Shown in pieces: positions 37,702-46,732 of a stretch of 64,000 bases of DNA (its first letter is position 1; every line of letters begins with the position of its first letter). The DNA comes from Glaciihabitans sp. INWT7. GTDB lineage: Bacteria > Actinomycetota > Actinomycetes > Actinomycetales > Microbacteriaceae. The notes under the pieces were generated by a model. It saw only the letters and a program-made list of their open reading frames with translations, was not told the origin of the DNA and searched no databases. The DNA lies in the NCBI RefSeq assembly GCF_014217685.1, contig NZ_CP043653.1, positions 1,368,419-1,432,418 of the forward strand, in the 5' to 3' direction. The translations under genes were made by a program, and so were the position numbers.

Positions 37702-39387
37702 TCAGTATTCCCATAGCGGCACGCGGAGTCCACGCTCGCGGGCGACCTCGGCTGCTCGGTCGTAGCCGGCATCGACATGCCGCATCACCCCGGTGCCCGG
37801 ATCGTTCACCAGTACCCGCTCGATCTTCTCGCGGGCGAGGTCGGTGCCGTCGGCCACCACTACCTGCCCGGCATGGATGCTCCGACCGATCCCGACACCG
37901 CCTCCGTGGTGGATCGACACCCAGGTGGCCCCCGAAGCGGTGTTGAGCAGTGCATTCAGCAGCGGCCAGTCGGCGATGGCATCCGAGCCATCCGCCATAC
38001 CCTCAGTCTCCCGATAAGGGGACGCGACGGAGCCGGAGTCGAGGTGGTCGCGACCGATCACGAGGGGGGCGCTGAGTTCTCCCGTCGCCACCATCTCGTT
38101 GAACTTGAGGCCGGCAAGGTGGCGTTCCTGATAGCCGAGCCAGCAGATGCGCGCGGGCAGTCCCTCGAAGTGCACCTTCTTGCCTGCTTCGGTGATCCAC
38201 CGGTGGAGCTTCTTGTCGTTCGGAAACAGCTCGAGCATGGCGCGATCCGTGGCCGCGATGTCTGCGGGGTCGCCGGAGAGGGCCACCCACCGGAACGGCC
38301 CTTTCCCCTCGGCGAAGAGGGGGCGGATGTAGGCCGGTACGAACCCGGGAAAGTCGAAAGCGCGGTCGTAGCCGCCGAGCTTCGCTTCGGCGCGCAGGGA
38401 ATTCCCGTAGTCGAAGACCTCGGCGCCGGCATCCTGGAATCCCACCATGGCGGCGACCTGCGTGGCCATGCTCGCGCGCGACAGCTCGGTGAAACCCTGC
38501 GGATCGTCGGCGGAGCGCTGCTTCCAGTCCTCGACGGCGATGCCCTCCGGGAGGTAGGCGAGGGGATCGTGAGCGGAGGTCTGGTCCGTGACGATGTCGA
38601 TGGGAGCGTGCCGAGCGAGGAGCTCGGCGAAGACCGTCGCGGCGTTTCCGACCAGGCCGACCGACAGGGGGATACGCAGCTCCTTCGCGGCGATCACCCG
38701 GCGCAGCGCGTCGTCGAGGTCGCGGGCGAGCTCGTCGAGGTAGCCCTTCGCCATCCGGCGTTCGAGCCGGGACCGGTCGACATCCACGATGAGGACGACG
38801 CCGTGGTTCATCGTGACGGCGAGCGGCTGCGCCCCTCCCATGCCGCCCGCGCCACCCGTGAGGGTGATCGTGCCGGCGAGAGTGCCGTCGAACCGCTTGT
38901 CCGCGACCGCCGCGAAGGTCTCGTAAGTGCCCTGCAGGATGCCCTGCGTGCCGATATAGATCCATGAGCCCGCGGTCATCTGCCCGTACATCGTCAGCCC
39001 CAGTTGCTCGAGGCGACGGAACTCCGGCCAGGTCGCCCAGTCGCCGACGAGGTTGGAGTTGGCGATCAGCACGCGAGGTGCCCACTCGTGGGTGCGGAAC
39101 ACACCCACCGGCTTTCCGGACTGCACGAGGAGCGTCTCGTCGCTCTCGAGGGTCTCGAGGGTGCGCACGATGGCGTCGTAGCACTCCCAGTTGCGCGCAG
39201 CCTTGCCCGTGCCGCCGTAGACCACCAGATCGTCGGGATGCTCTGCGACATCGGGGTCGAGGTTGTTCATCAGCATGCGCAACGGTCCCTCGGTCTGCCA
39301 GCTCTTGGCCGTGAGGATCGAGCCCCGGGCGGCGCGTACCGGCCGCGGGCCGGAGACCGGGGGAGTGCGGGGGGTGCTGAGGCTCAT
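37702..39387 (-). CDS. hutU: Urocanate hydratase
   Basis: Second step: urocanate to imidazolonepropionate, with NAD as electrophile. 561 residues from ATG 39387, which overlaps the hutH stop (ATGA). [11 protein letters not shown], the NAD loop [14 protein letters not shown] and the C-terminal [26 protein letters not shown] motif parts are family hallmarks. The same frame is open a further 237 codons upstream but that is a shadow inside hutH. Confidence 0.96.
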   Translation of the reverse strand: MSLSTPRTPPVSGPRPVRAARGSILTAKSWQTEGPLRMLMNNLDPDVAEHPDDLVVYGGTGKAARNWECYDAIVRTLETLESDETLLVQSGKPVGVFRTHEWAPRVLIANSNLVGDWATWPEFRRLEQLGLTMYGQMTAGSWIYIGTQGILQGTYETFAAVADKRFDGTLAGTITLTGGAGGMGGAQPLAVTMNHGVVLIVDVDRSRLERRMAKGYLDELARDLDDALRRVIAAKELRIPLSVGLVGNAATVFAELLARHAPIDIVTDQTSAHDPLAYLPEGIAVEDWKQRSADDPQGFTELSRASMATQVAAMVGFQDAGAEVFDYGNSLRAEAKLGGYDRAFDFPGFVPAYIRPLFAEGKGPFRWVALSGDPADIAATDRAMLELFPNDKKLHRWITEAGKKVHFEGLPARICWLGYQERHLAGLKFNEMVATGELSAPLVIGRDHLDSGSVASPYRETEGMADGSDAIADWPLLNALLNTASGATWVSIHHGGGVGIGRSIHAGQVVVADGTDLAREKIERVLVNDPGTGVMRHVDAGYDRAAEVARERGLRVPLWEY

Positions 39388-40949
39388 GCGATTTCTCCGA
39401 TGACGGTGCGGACGGCGGCGAGGAGGCGTCCCGAGGCGACTGCCTCGACGACCGACTCGATTTCGGGGGAGAGGTAGCGGTCTGGTCCCGGCCCGGCGAC
39501 ATCCCGCCGCACCTCGGCGACAGCGGCACCGGTGGCGCGGCCGGGAAGAAGGGGAGAGCGCAGATCGAGGGCCCGGGAGGCGGTGAGGATCTCGATGGCC
39601 AGCACCCTGGTGAGTCCGTCGACGGCCCTCCGCAGCTTGCGGGCCGCCGCCCAGCCCATGGACACGTGGTCTTCCTGCATCGCCGAGGAAGGGATCGAGT
39701 CGACGGACGCCGGTGCGGCGAGCCGCTTGAGTTCGGAGACGATGCCGGCCGAGGTGTACTGGGCGATCATCAGCCCGGAATCGACGCCGACCTCGTGGGC
39801 GAGGAAGGCGGGGAGGCCCTGACTGCGGGAGGGGTCGAGCATGCGGTCCGTTCGGCGCTCGGACATGCTCGCGACATCCGCGATCACGATGGCGAGGAAG
39901 TCCAGCACATAGGCGACCGGCGCGCGGTGGAAGTTGCCATTGGATTCGACCCGGCCGTCGTGGGTGACGACGGGGTTGTCCACCGCCGAGGCGAGTTCGC
40001 GAGCGGCGATAGTCGCCGCATACTCGGCCGTGTCGCGGGCCGCCCCGTGCACCTGGGGTGCGCAACGCAGAGAGTATGCGTCCTGCACACGAGTGCACTC
40101 CGGCCCTGTGTGGCTCTGCACGATCGGCGAGCCGGCGAGTAGCTGGCGGAGGTTCGCGGCCGATACCTGCTGGCCGGATTGGGGGCGAAGGGCGGCGAGG
40201 TCCGCCGCGAAGACCGCGTCGGTGCCCAGCAACGCTTCGACGGACATCGCCGCGGACAGATCGGCGGTGGAGAGCAGCCTCCGGAGGTCGTCGAGAGCGA
40301 GCACGAGCTGGCCGAGCATCCCGTCGGTGCCATTGATGAGGGCGAGGCCCTCCTTTTCTGCGAGAACGACGGGGGTGAGCCCCGCCGCGACCAGCGCATC
40401 CGCGGCAGGCATCAGGATGCCGTCACGGTCGCGCACCGTGCCCTCGCCCATGAGGGCAAGGGCGCAATGGGCGAGCGGTGCCAGGTCGCCGGAGCAACCG
40501 AGCGATCCGTATTCGCGCACGACCGGGGTGATGCCGGCATTGAGCATCCCCGCGTAGGCCAGGACTGTTTCGAGGCGGATGCCGGTGCGGCCGGTCAGCA
40601 GAGTCGAGAGCCGGAGCGCCATCAGCGCGCGCACCGTCTCGCGTTCGACCTCGGCACCGGACCCCGCGGCGTGCGAACGCACGAGGCTGCGCTGCAGCTG
40701 GCGACGGCGGTCTTCGGCGATGAAGGTGGTGGCGAGAGCGCCGAAGCCGGTGGAGATGCCGTAGTGCGGTTCGCTGTCGCTCGCGAGCAGCTCGATGGTC
40801 TCCCGGCTCGCGACTACCGCGCCGCGCGCCGGGGTGTCGATCTCGATCGGGGCGTCGTGTCTCGCAACCGCGACGACCTGCTCCGGGGTGAGCGCGCCCA
40901 CGCCGATGACGACCGGGGGGATGGTCATGGAAAGCTGCATGGACCCCAT
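39384..40949 (-). CDS. hutH: Histidine ammonia-lyase
   Basis: First step: histidine to urocanate and ammonia, using the self-made MIO group. 521 residues. The MIO tripeptide is Cys152-Ser153-Gly154 ([14 protein letters not shown]) rather than the more common Ala-Ser-Gly; Cys at this site is an accepted family variant. [27 protein letters not shown]-like segment (residues start near QSHTGPE) and FVDNP-type ASAVDNPV are present. ATG 40949 has AAGGAG 5 nt upstream. It heads the operon, 45 bp downstream of an inverted repeat shared with the IclR gene. Confidence 0.95.
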   Translation of the reverse strand: MGSMQLSMTIPPVVIGVGALTPEQVVAVARHDAPIEIDTPARGAVVASRETIELLASDSEPHYGISTGFGALATTFIAEDRRRQLQRSLVRSHAAGSGAEVERETVRALMALRLSTLLTGRTGIRLETVLAYAGMLNAGITPVVREYGSLGCSGDLAPLAHCALALMGEGTVRDRDGILMPAADALVAAGLTPVVLAEKEGLALINGTDGMLGQLVLALDDLRRLLSTADLSAAMSVEALLGTDAVFAADLAALRPQSGQQVSAANLRQLLAGSPIVQSHTGPECTRVQDAYSLRCAPQVHGAARDTAEYAATIAARELASAVDNPVVTHDGRVESNGNFHRAPVAYVLDFLAIVIADVASMSERRTDRMLDPSRSQGLPAFLAHEVGVDSGLMIAQYTSAGIVSELKRLAAPASVDSIPSSAMQEDHVSMGWAAARKLRRAVDGLTRVLAIEILTASRALDLRSPLLPGRATGAAVAEVRRDVAGPGPDRYLSPEIESVVEAVASGRLLAAVRTVIGEIA

Positions 40950-40994
40950 CAGACTCCTTAGCCCGGGCCCGCGCCACAGTCAGACGAACACCGC

Positions 40995-41012
40995 TGTCTC
41001 AGATACGAGACA
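40995..41012. promoter_or_regulatory. Inverted repeat operator upstream of hutH (likely IclR-type HutR site)
   Basis: TGTCTC-AGATAC-GAGACA, perfect 6-bp arms, 46 bp upstream of the hutH start. The core GTCTCAGATACGAGAC recurs with one change at 44034-44049 upstream of the IclR gene. Shared site plus gene context argue for regulation of hut by that IclR protein. Confidence 0.7.
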
Positions 41013-41129
41013 TGATGTGCGTCCCAGTGCCGGCCTCACCCATCAATCCCGCCCCGGTGCCGAATGCGAGTTGAGGCGGGGTCCTCAGCGGACACCGCCG
41101 ACTCGCGGTCTCTCAGGCACGATCGACAC

Positions 41130-41143
41130 CCCCAATATTGGGG
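41130..41143. promoter_or_regulatory. Perfect palindrome CCCCAATATTGGGG before the surface-protein remnant
   Basis: 14-bp perfect palindrome 79 bp upstream of ATG 41223, followed by ACCCCTCAGGTAGGG at 41152. A related CCCCTATCAGGGTTGGG lies at 43822, upstream of the truncated response regulator. The pair may be sites for that lost regulator. The rest of the 273-bp gap from 40950 to 41222 holds the hut operator and nothing else I can support. Confidence 0.5.
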
Positions 41144-41222
41144 ATCGGGCACCCCTCAGGTAGGGCTTTGCCACGCCGTCGCGCCCGATCATCATGATCT
41201 CGTCCCGACTTCGGAGGTCATC

Positions 41223-43602
41223 ATGGTGTCGACGAGAACAACCTCACGGTTTCTGCTGCCGGCGCGGCCGCTGTGGAAGCGGATCGTGGTCATCGTCACG
41301 GCTGTCGCCCTGCCCATCGCCTTCCTCGTGGCACCCGCTCCCCAGCCGGCCCAGGCCGCGACGACGAACACCCTGACCCTCAATGTGATCAGCGCCCGCA
41401 CGGAACCACGCGCGTTCGCGGGCACCGGAGTCACCAAGGGCGCCCACGTCTTGAGCTTCACCTACATGATCAACGAGGACAACAGCGGCTCGACCGCCCA
41501 GCGGAGCCCTGCGCTCGGCTCCGGTTGCAACACTCTCGACAGCGGGTATCCGGGTTCGTGCGACTGGACGTCGATCAGTGAGACGCCGCACACGACGAGC
41601 CCGATCGTGCGCCAGGGCGACCAGGCGGACTTCGCCCCCGGCATCGACCTGCCGAACGGGCGATACCTGATCTCGGTGCTCTCCGACGGGTACAAGATCG
41701 ACGGCGCGCACTTCACCGTGCCGTTCCCGACATCGGGCCCTGTCACCGTCGAACTGCAGCCGACCCCTCTGCCGGATTCGACCCTCCGCGCGCAGATCTT
41801 CCAGGACAGCGCGACCACCAACGGCACGATCGACCAGGGGGAGCCCGGCCTTGCTGGCTTCACCGGCCACATCGCCGACACTCTGGGCGAAGTGCAGACC
41901 GACGTCTACGGAAACCCCCTGTGCACCGTGTACCAGTGAGAAGACCCGATCACGCATGTCATCCCCATGGCCAGTCTTGACCCGGACATGCTGCCGGTGC
42001 CGATCCCCGGCTCGGGCGGCCACTGCGTGAGCGATGCCGACGGCATCCTGACCATGCCTCACCTGGGAAGCAACCGGTACGCGCTCACCGCCTCCGCTCC
42101 CTCCAGCCAGACCTGGATCCAGACCACGACCCTCGAGGGAAACCACGACTTCGACGCCTGGGTCATGGAGGGCAGCACCGGTTACGACACCGAGGCCCTG
42201 GTCGCCGGTGAACCAGTGCCCGGACCGATCTTCGGATTCGTGAAGCCCACCAACACCCTCACGACCGGCTCCGGTCACATCACGGGCACGGTGGTCAACG
42301 TCAAGCAGTACAGCCCGCCGAAGGGCGGCGATTTCAACTACTGGCTCGGCCTGACCGGTAGCAAGATGGGCAAGCCGATCGTCAATCCGTGGCTCTCCCT
42401 CAGTGACCTGCAGGCGGGGGACCAGGCCGTCTGGGTGGGTCACGGAGCCGCGAACGGCACCTTCGACATCTCGGGCGTGCCCGACGGCAACTACAGCCTG
42501 AGCTGGTGGGACGAGCCGCAGAACCACTTCCTCGACACGGTCAATGTCACCGTGAAGAACGGGGAGACGGTGAAGATGGGCAACCTGCCCGATAGCGGAT
42601 GGTGGACCGAGTACGACGGCTACGTCTTCAACGACACCAACCGCAACGGCGTGAGGGACCCGGGCGAGAGCGTCATGCCCAACTTCACCCTGACCATGCG
42701 CAAGCAGGACAACTCGCTGATGGACCGGGGCACGAACCTCGTCACCACCGACAGCACGGGCTACTACCACTTCGAGAGCGCCTATCCGCTCAGCGAGTGG
42801 ACCGTCATGGAGAACTTCAACAACTCCTTCTACACCACGGGCGTCACCTACCAATCCGACAACCAGCCGACACCGACCACGGTGAAGGGCGCCGGCGTCG
42901 ACGTGAGCGTGCTCAGCATCATCGGCCTCAGCGGCACGATGGACTGGGGGGTTCATTCCTACGATGCGACCGGGGCCAACGGCATCGACCCCCGCAACGG
43001 CGGCATCGTCGGTTCGGTCAGTTACGACACGACCCGCAACGAGCTCGACCCGCAATACGCGGCCTCCGAGGACTGGCAGCCGGGCGTCTCCGATGTGCCG
43101 GTCGAGCTGTGGTCCACGGTCGACTGCGGCACGACGACCGCACCGTGTGGCGGAACGAACGACGCGTTCGAGCTCGCTCCCGACGGGTCGCTGGCCACGG
43201 GCAAGCTGTTGAACACCTACCTCTCGGAGCACTGGAGCCGTCCGACCGGGTGCGTGGCACGGGACGTCGATGGCAAGCCTCTCGTCCACGCGGCAGCCAA
43301 CCCCACCTCCTTCGACGAGAACGTGCTCGCGCCCGATCAGGAGACCTCGGGGGAGTGCATCTCCAGCTTCATCCAGGGAGTGCAATTCGGACCATACCCG
43401 ACCGATCAGGGCACTTCGGCTGCCAACTTCGGCGCGGCCGTCGACGGCAACTACGGCTTCACCGACGCCTGCACTGGCACGGTGATCGCGACAGATCCGT
43501 CCAATCCGGAATGCGACGGGGGAACCTTCGAGCCGCTCGGAAGCGGCGACTATCTGGTCAAGATCGCGATTCCGCAGGATGCCACCGGCGACCCGCTGTA
43601 TA
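41223..43602 (+). pseudogene. SdrD-like B-repeat surface protein, interrupted by TGA and 3'-truncated
   Basis: Signal peptide (WKRIVVIVTAVALPIAFL, ending near PAQA) then Cna/SdrD-type beta repeats with calcium-loop signatures QDSATTNGTIDQGEPG and NDTNRNGVRDPGES. An in-frame TGA at 41937-41939 splits the frame; the same frame resumes at once (EDPITHVIPM then the next domain) for another 550 codons, so one base change explains it. ATG 41223 has GGAGG 7 nt upstream. The homologous part stops at about 43602 and the frame then runs into antisense response-regulator sequence. No C-terminal cell-wall anchor is left. Probably nonfunctional; two separate proteins are the alternative. Confidence 0.8.
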
Positions 43603-43761
43603 AAGCACGACGAGGTCGGGATTCAACTCCCGGCACAGCCCGATGCCACGACGGCCGCTGTCGGTCGAACCGACCGTGACCAGGTCCGGTTCTCGATCGA
43701 GAGCGTCCGTCAGAAGCTCGGTGAACGCCGTATGGTCGTCGACAATAAGGATCCGGATCAT
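43603..43761 (-). pseudogene. Response regulator, N-terminal 53-codon fragment
   Basis: Reads MIRILIVDDHTAFTELLTDA and on to ELNPDLVVL, the first half of a receiver domain of NarL/LuxR type, with the acidic pair VDD. It ends one residue before the expected phosphoacceptor Asp, where the frame passes into the antisense of the surface-protein gene. ATG 43761 keeps a GGAG site. The rest of the receiver and the DNA-binding domain are gone, so this is a deletion remnant. Confidence 0.78.
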
Positions 43762-44033
43762 GGCACTCCGCGGGCAAGGAGTCATTGGGTCGGGGATGAC
43801 CTGTCGTGCTGTGCTGCACATCCCCTATCAGGGTTGGGATGCTTGGCTTCATTACCCATCTGCTCCGCCCGAGTGTTGACCATCGCGGCACCCCCAGTTC
43901 GGGTGTCAAAGTGAACATCAGTGAGTCACTATTGCCTGCCCGTCTTCAGCGAGCATTTCGCTCGTTCACGCGACCGGAACTCCGGCATGCGGACCTCTCG
44001 GCCGTGATGTTGCTCGAGAGTAGGCTGATCGGC

Positions 44034-44049
44034 GTCTCAGATACGGGAC
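44034..44049. promoter_or_regulatory. Operator GTCTCAGATACGGGAC upstream of the IclR gene
   Basis: Differs from the hutH-proximal site at one of 16 positions and lies 25 bp before the IclR start, fitting autoregulation. The remaining sequence between 43762 and 44033 carries the promoter region of the truncated response regulator (CATCCC-N11-GGGATG at 43819-43841) and no gene. Confidence 0.68.
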
Positions 44050-44074
44050 TGTCGACCGGATGAGGTGGAGCGGC

Positions 44075-44860
44075 ATGGATGACCACCCGACCGGCTCCGC
44101 ACCGGCCGCGCACCACACCCTGCGCATCCTCGCTCTGCTGTCGGCGCAGCGCGGGCCCGTCGCCGCGTCGACCATCTCCCATGCCCTCGGGCTTCCGCGC
44201 TCGACGGTCTACCGGCTGCTCGGAGTGCTCGAAAACCATGGTTTCGTGATTCATTTTCCGGAGGAGCGGCGCTACGGGATCGGCATCGCCGCCTTCGAAC
44301 TGAGTTCGGGATTCATGCGCCAGGAACCGCTCACCCGGCTGGGTCGGCCGATTCTCTCCGCTCTCGTCGACCGACTGGGGGAGAGCGCGCACCTCGCGGT
44401 GCTCCATGGCCGCGACGTCGTCTATCTCATCGAGGAGCGCGCGCCCGGGCGCCCCCACCTGGTGACGGATGTCGGAGTGCGGCTGCCCAGCCACGTCACC
44501 GCGAGCGGTCGGGCGCTGCTCGCCACCCTTCCGAAGTCGCAACTGCGCGCTCTCTTCCCCTCCAGCGAGAGTTTCGTGCACCACTCCGACGCGGGACCAT
44601 CCACCTATTCTCAGCTCTCCCGACTGCTCGACGGCGTGCGCGAACGCGGATACGCGGCGGAGGATGGAGACGTGACAGAGGGAATCGCCTCCGTCGCGGT
44701 GGCCGTGCGAGATCATGCCGGGTGGCCGGCCGCGGGCATTGCCGTGTCGTTCCCGCGACCTGCCATCCCGCCCGAGCGCTGGCCGGAGCTCGCCGATCAG
44801 ATCGGCGCGGTTGCGGCCGAACTCTCGCGCCGGATCAGCGGTCAGGCTTCGCCCAGGTAG
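44075..44860 (+). CDS. IclR family transcriptional regulator, probable hut regulator
   Basis: 261 residues: N-terminal winged helix-turn-helix (LRILALLSAQRGPVAASTISHALGLPRSTVYRLLGVL, in parts about 13-55) and an IclR effector domain (about 85-255) with HLAVLHGRDVVYLIEE, TASGRALLA and EGIASVAVAVRD. ATG 44075 follows GGTGGAG; ATG 44060 is an alternative. It shares its operator sequence with hutH 3 kb away, so control of histidine use is inferred; the effector would be a pathway intermediate such as urocanate. The 3' end overlaps the convergent YchJ gene by 19 bp. Confidence 0.88.
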   Translation: MDDHPTGSAPAAHHTLRILALLSAQRGPVAASTISHALGLPRSTVYRLLGVLENHGFVIHFPEERRYGIGIAAFELSSGFMRQEPLTRLGRPILSALVDRLGESAHLAVLHGRDVVYLIEERAPGRPHLVTDVGVRLPSHVTASGRALLATLPKSQLRALFPSSESFVHHSDAGPSTYSQLSRLLDGVRERGYAAEDGDVTEGIASVAVAVRDHAGWPAAGIAVSFPRPAIPPERWPELADQIGAVAAELSRRISGQASPR

Positions 44861-45246
44861 ACCCACCGGTGGTCCGCGCGCACGAAGCGGCTGTTCTCGG
44901 ACTGCACTCCGGCCGTGCCATCCGCTGCCCGCCAATAGGCGCGGAAGTCCACAGTTCCGGTGGTGTCGAGGAGCCCGCCCGCCGTTCGCGCGACGATATC
45001 GAGGCGGTACCAGCGCAACCCGGCCTCGAGCTCGAAAGCCTCGGGCCGCGTATCCGGATGCCAGCTGGCCAGGAGGTAGTCGGGGTCGCCGACCGCGAAC
45101 GCCGAGTAGCGAGAGCGCATGAGTCGCTCGGCCGACGGCGGCCAGGCGTCACCCCGGTGGAAGGGAGCACAGCATTCGCCATAGCTGTCGCCGCTGAGGC
45201 AGGGGCAGCGCGCATCCTCCGCCATCCGTCGCGGTGCGTCTGTCAC
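44842..45246 (-). CDS. YchJ family protein with SEC-C-like zinc motif
   Basis: 134-residue UPF0225/YchJ protein of unknown role. N-terminal CPCLSGDSYGECCAPFH is the SEC-C-type metal-binding motif; the rest (SAERLMRSRYSAFAVGDPDYLLASWHP, in parts, then TVDFRAYWR) is an NTF2-like fold typical of the family. GTG 45246 overlaps the stop of the upstream membrane protein (GTGA), so the two are co-translated. Confidence 0.85.
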   Translation of the reverse strand: MTDAPRRMAEDARCPCLSGDSYGECCAPFHRGDAWPPSAERLMRSRYSAFAVGDPDYLLASWHPDTRPEAFELEAGLRWYRLDIVARTAGGLLDTTGTVDFRAYWRAADGTAGVQSENSRFVRADHRWVYLGEA

Positions 45247-45698
45247 AGTGCTGGCCTTCCGGTAGCGATGTTGATGAGTGCGATGGCCGCCAACAGGGCG
45301 ACGACCGTCACAGCGATTCCGGCGAGGGGGATCCACCAACTGAGCCGCGATTTCGCGCGATTCCTGACAATCAGGGCGATCGTCGCGATCAGCACCACGA
45401 AGGAGACCAGCGGAACCACGAACGATGCGACGGTGCCGAGGGTGTAGTCGCAGGCGAGCGAGGGATCGCCGCACGCATCGAACGCGAAGGGGAGGAAGAC
45501 GTTGAGGAAGATCAGGCAGGCGCTGCTTGCGACCTGCAGCGCGGTGAGTATCACCGACACGATCAGGTCGATCCTTCGGGCCTCGGGGCTGTCGAGTCGA
45601 CGATCGCGCAGTCGACTCTCCCGACCGGGATCGATGGGATTGCCCAACGGATCGTCCAGGGAGTCGGACGTCGCATTCAGCCGCCGCAACTCATCCAT
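45243..45698 (-). CDS. Hypothetical multi-pass membrane protein
   Basis: I do not recognise this 151-residue protein. After a charged N-terminus (about 1-45, DELRRLNATSDSLDDPLG) there are three or four hydrophobic segments (about 47-70, 88-111, 122-146). ATG 45698 is a provisional start; GTG 45716 is in frame and neither has a clear ribosome site. Its stop overlaps the start of the YchJ gene, suggesting an operon. Confidence 0.6.
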   Translation of the reverse strand: MDELRRLNATSDSLDDPLGNPIDPGRESRLRDRRLDSPEARRIDLIVSVILTALQVASSACLIFLNVFLPFAFDACGDPSLACDYTLGTVASFVVPLVSFVVLIATIALIVRNRAKSRLSWWIPLAGIAVTVVALLAAIALINIATGRPAL

Positions 45699-45789
45699 GA
45701 GGCGAACATAGCTCACCAGTTGGGGCGGGTGCGGGATCCCGTCCCGCGTTGCGTCGCGCCGGAATCGGCCACGCCCCGCGCTTCGAACG

Positions 45790-45795
45790 TAGGCT
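45790..45795 (+). promoter_or_regulatory. -10 box TAGGCT before the LLM oxidoreductase gene
   Basis: TAGGCT ends 6 nt before ATG 45802; no ribosome site, so a leaderless start is likely. Confidence 0.48.
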
Positions 45796-45801
45796 CGAAC
45801 C

Positions 45802-46671
45802 ATGAAACTCGGCATCCACTTCTCCAACTTCACAGTTCCCGGACAGCCGGAATCGATCGCCTCAGTATTGGCCGCGACCGCCCGGGTCGCGGACCAGGGA
45901 GGGGTCTCCGCATTCACGCTCATGGACCACTGGTTCCAGATGGAGCAGATGGGCGGACCCGCAGAACCGATGCTCGAGGGCTACACCGGTCTGGGCTTCC
46001 TCGCCGGGATCACCGAGAGGATGTCGCTCGGCCTCTTGGTCACGGGAGTCACCTATCGGCACCCCGGGCTTCTCGCCAAGACCATCGCCACCCTCGATGT
46101 GTTGTCGAAGGGGCGGGCCGTGCTCGGCATCGGCGCGGCCTGGTACGAGCGCGAGCACCTCGGTCTCGGTGTGCCGTTCCCGTCGCTCCGCGAACGATTC
46201 GAGCAGCTCGAGGAGACTATTCAGATCTGCCGACAGATGTGGAGCGATGAAAACGGGCGTTTCGACGGACGCCACTTCCAGCTGGCCGAGACCATCTGCA
46301 TCCCACGCCCGCTTCAGGCACCCCGACCGCCGATCATGATCGGCGGCAGCGGCGAGCAGAAGACGCTCCGGCTGGTCGCGCGCTACGCCGACTCGTGCAA
46401 CCTCTTCGCGGTGAGCCACGAGGTCGTGAAGCACAAGATCGCGGTGCTCGCCGGGCACTGCGAGACCGAACAGCGCGACCTCGCCAGCATCGAGAAGACG
46501 ATCATCGGAGGTGCCGATCCGCTCGAGGACGTGGATGGATTCCTCGCCAGCATGGCGCAGTACGCCGCCATCGGCGTTGACCAGATCACGATGAGCCCGC
46601 ACGGCAGCGATCCGGTCGCCTGGACTGAGCGCATGGTGGAGAGAGTTCTTCCCCGCCTCTCCGACGTGTGA
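45802..46671 (+). CDS. LLM class flavin-dependent oxidoreductase (F420-type)
   Basis: Bacterial luciferase-like TIM-barrel oxidoreductase of 289 residues, resembling the F420-dependent group of actinobacteria. MKLGIHFSNF, LGLLVTGVTYRHPGLLAKTIATLD in parts, GRAVLGIGAAWYEREH and PIMIGGSGEQKTLRLVARYAD are family signatures. Substrate unknown. It is monocistronic. Confidence 0.88.
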   Translation: MKLGIHFSNFTVPGQPESIASVLAATARVADQGGVSAFTLMDHWFQMEQMGGPAEPMLEGYTGLGFLAGITERMSLGLLVTGVTYRHPGLLAKTIATLDVLSKGRAVLGIGAAWYEREHLGLGVPFPSLRERFEQLEETIQICRQMWSDENGRFDGRHFQLAETICIPRPLQAPRPPIMIGGSGEQKTLRLVARYADSCNLFAVSHEVVKHKIAVLAGHCETEQRDLASIEKTIIGGADPLEDVDGFLASMAQYAAIGVDQITMSPHGSDPVAWTERMVERVLPRLSDV

Positions 46672-46719
46672 GTCGAAAACCCCGGCACGATCTTGCAGCG
46701 AACTGTCGGTATCGCGGAG

Positions 46720-46725
46720 TAGTTT
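46720..46725 (+). promoter_or_regulatory. -10 box TAGTTT before the LolA-like gene
   Basis: TAGTTT ends 7 nt before ATG 46733, no ribosome site; leaderless start inferred for the three-gene operon. Confidence 0.45.
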
Positions 46726-46732
46726 CGACACC

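Noticed and set aside
41937-41939. TGA as selenocysteine codon
   Set aside because: Surface beta-repeat proteins have no known selenocysteine; no SECIS-like hairpin directly after the codon was apparent; a nonsense mutation is simpler.
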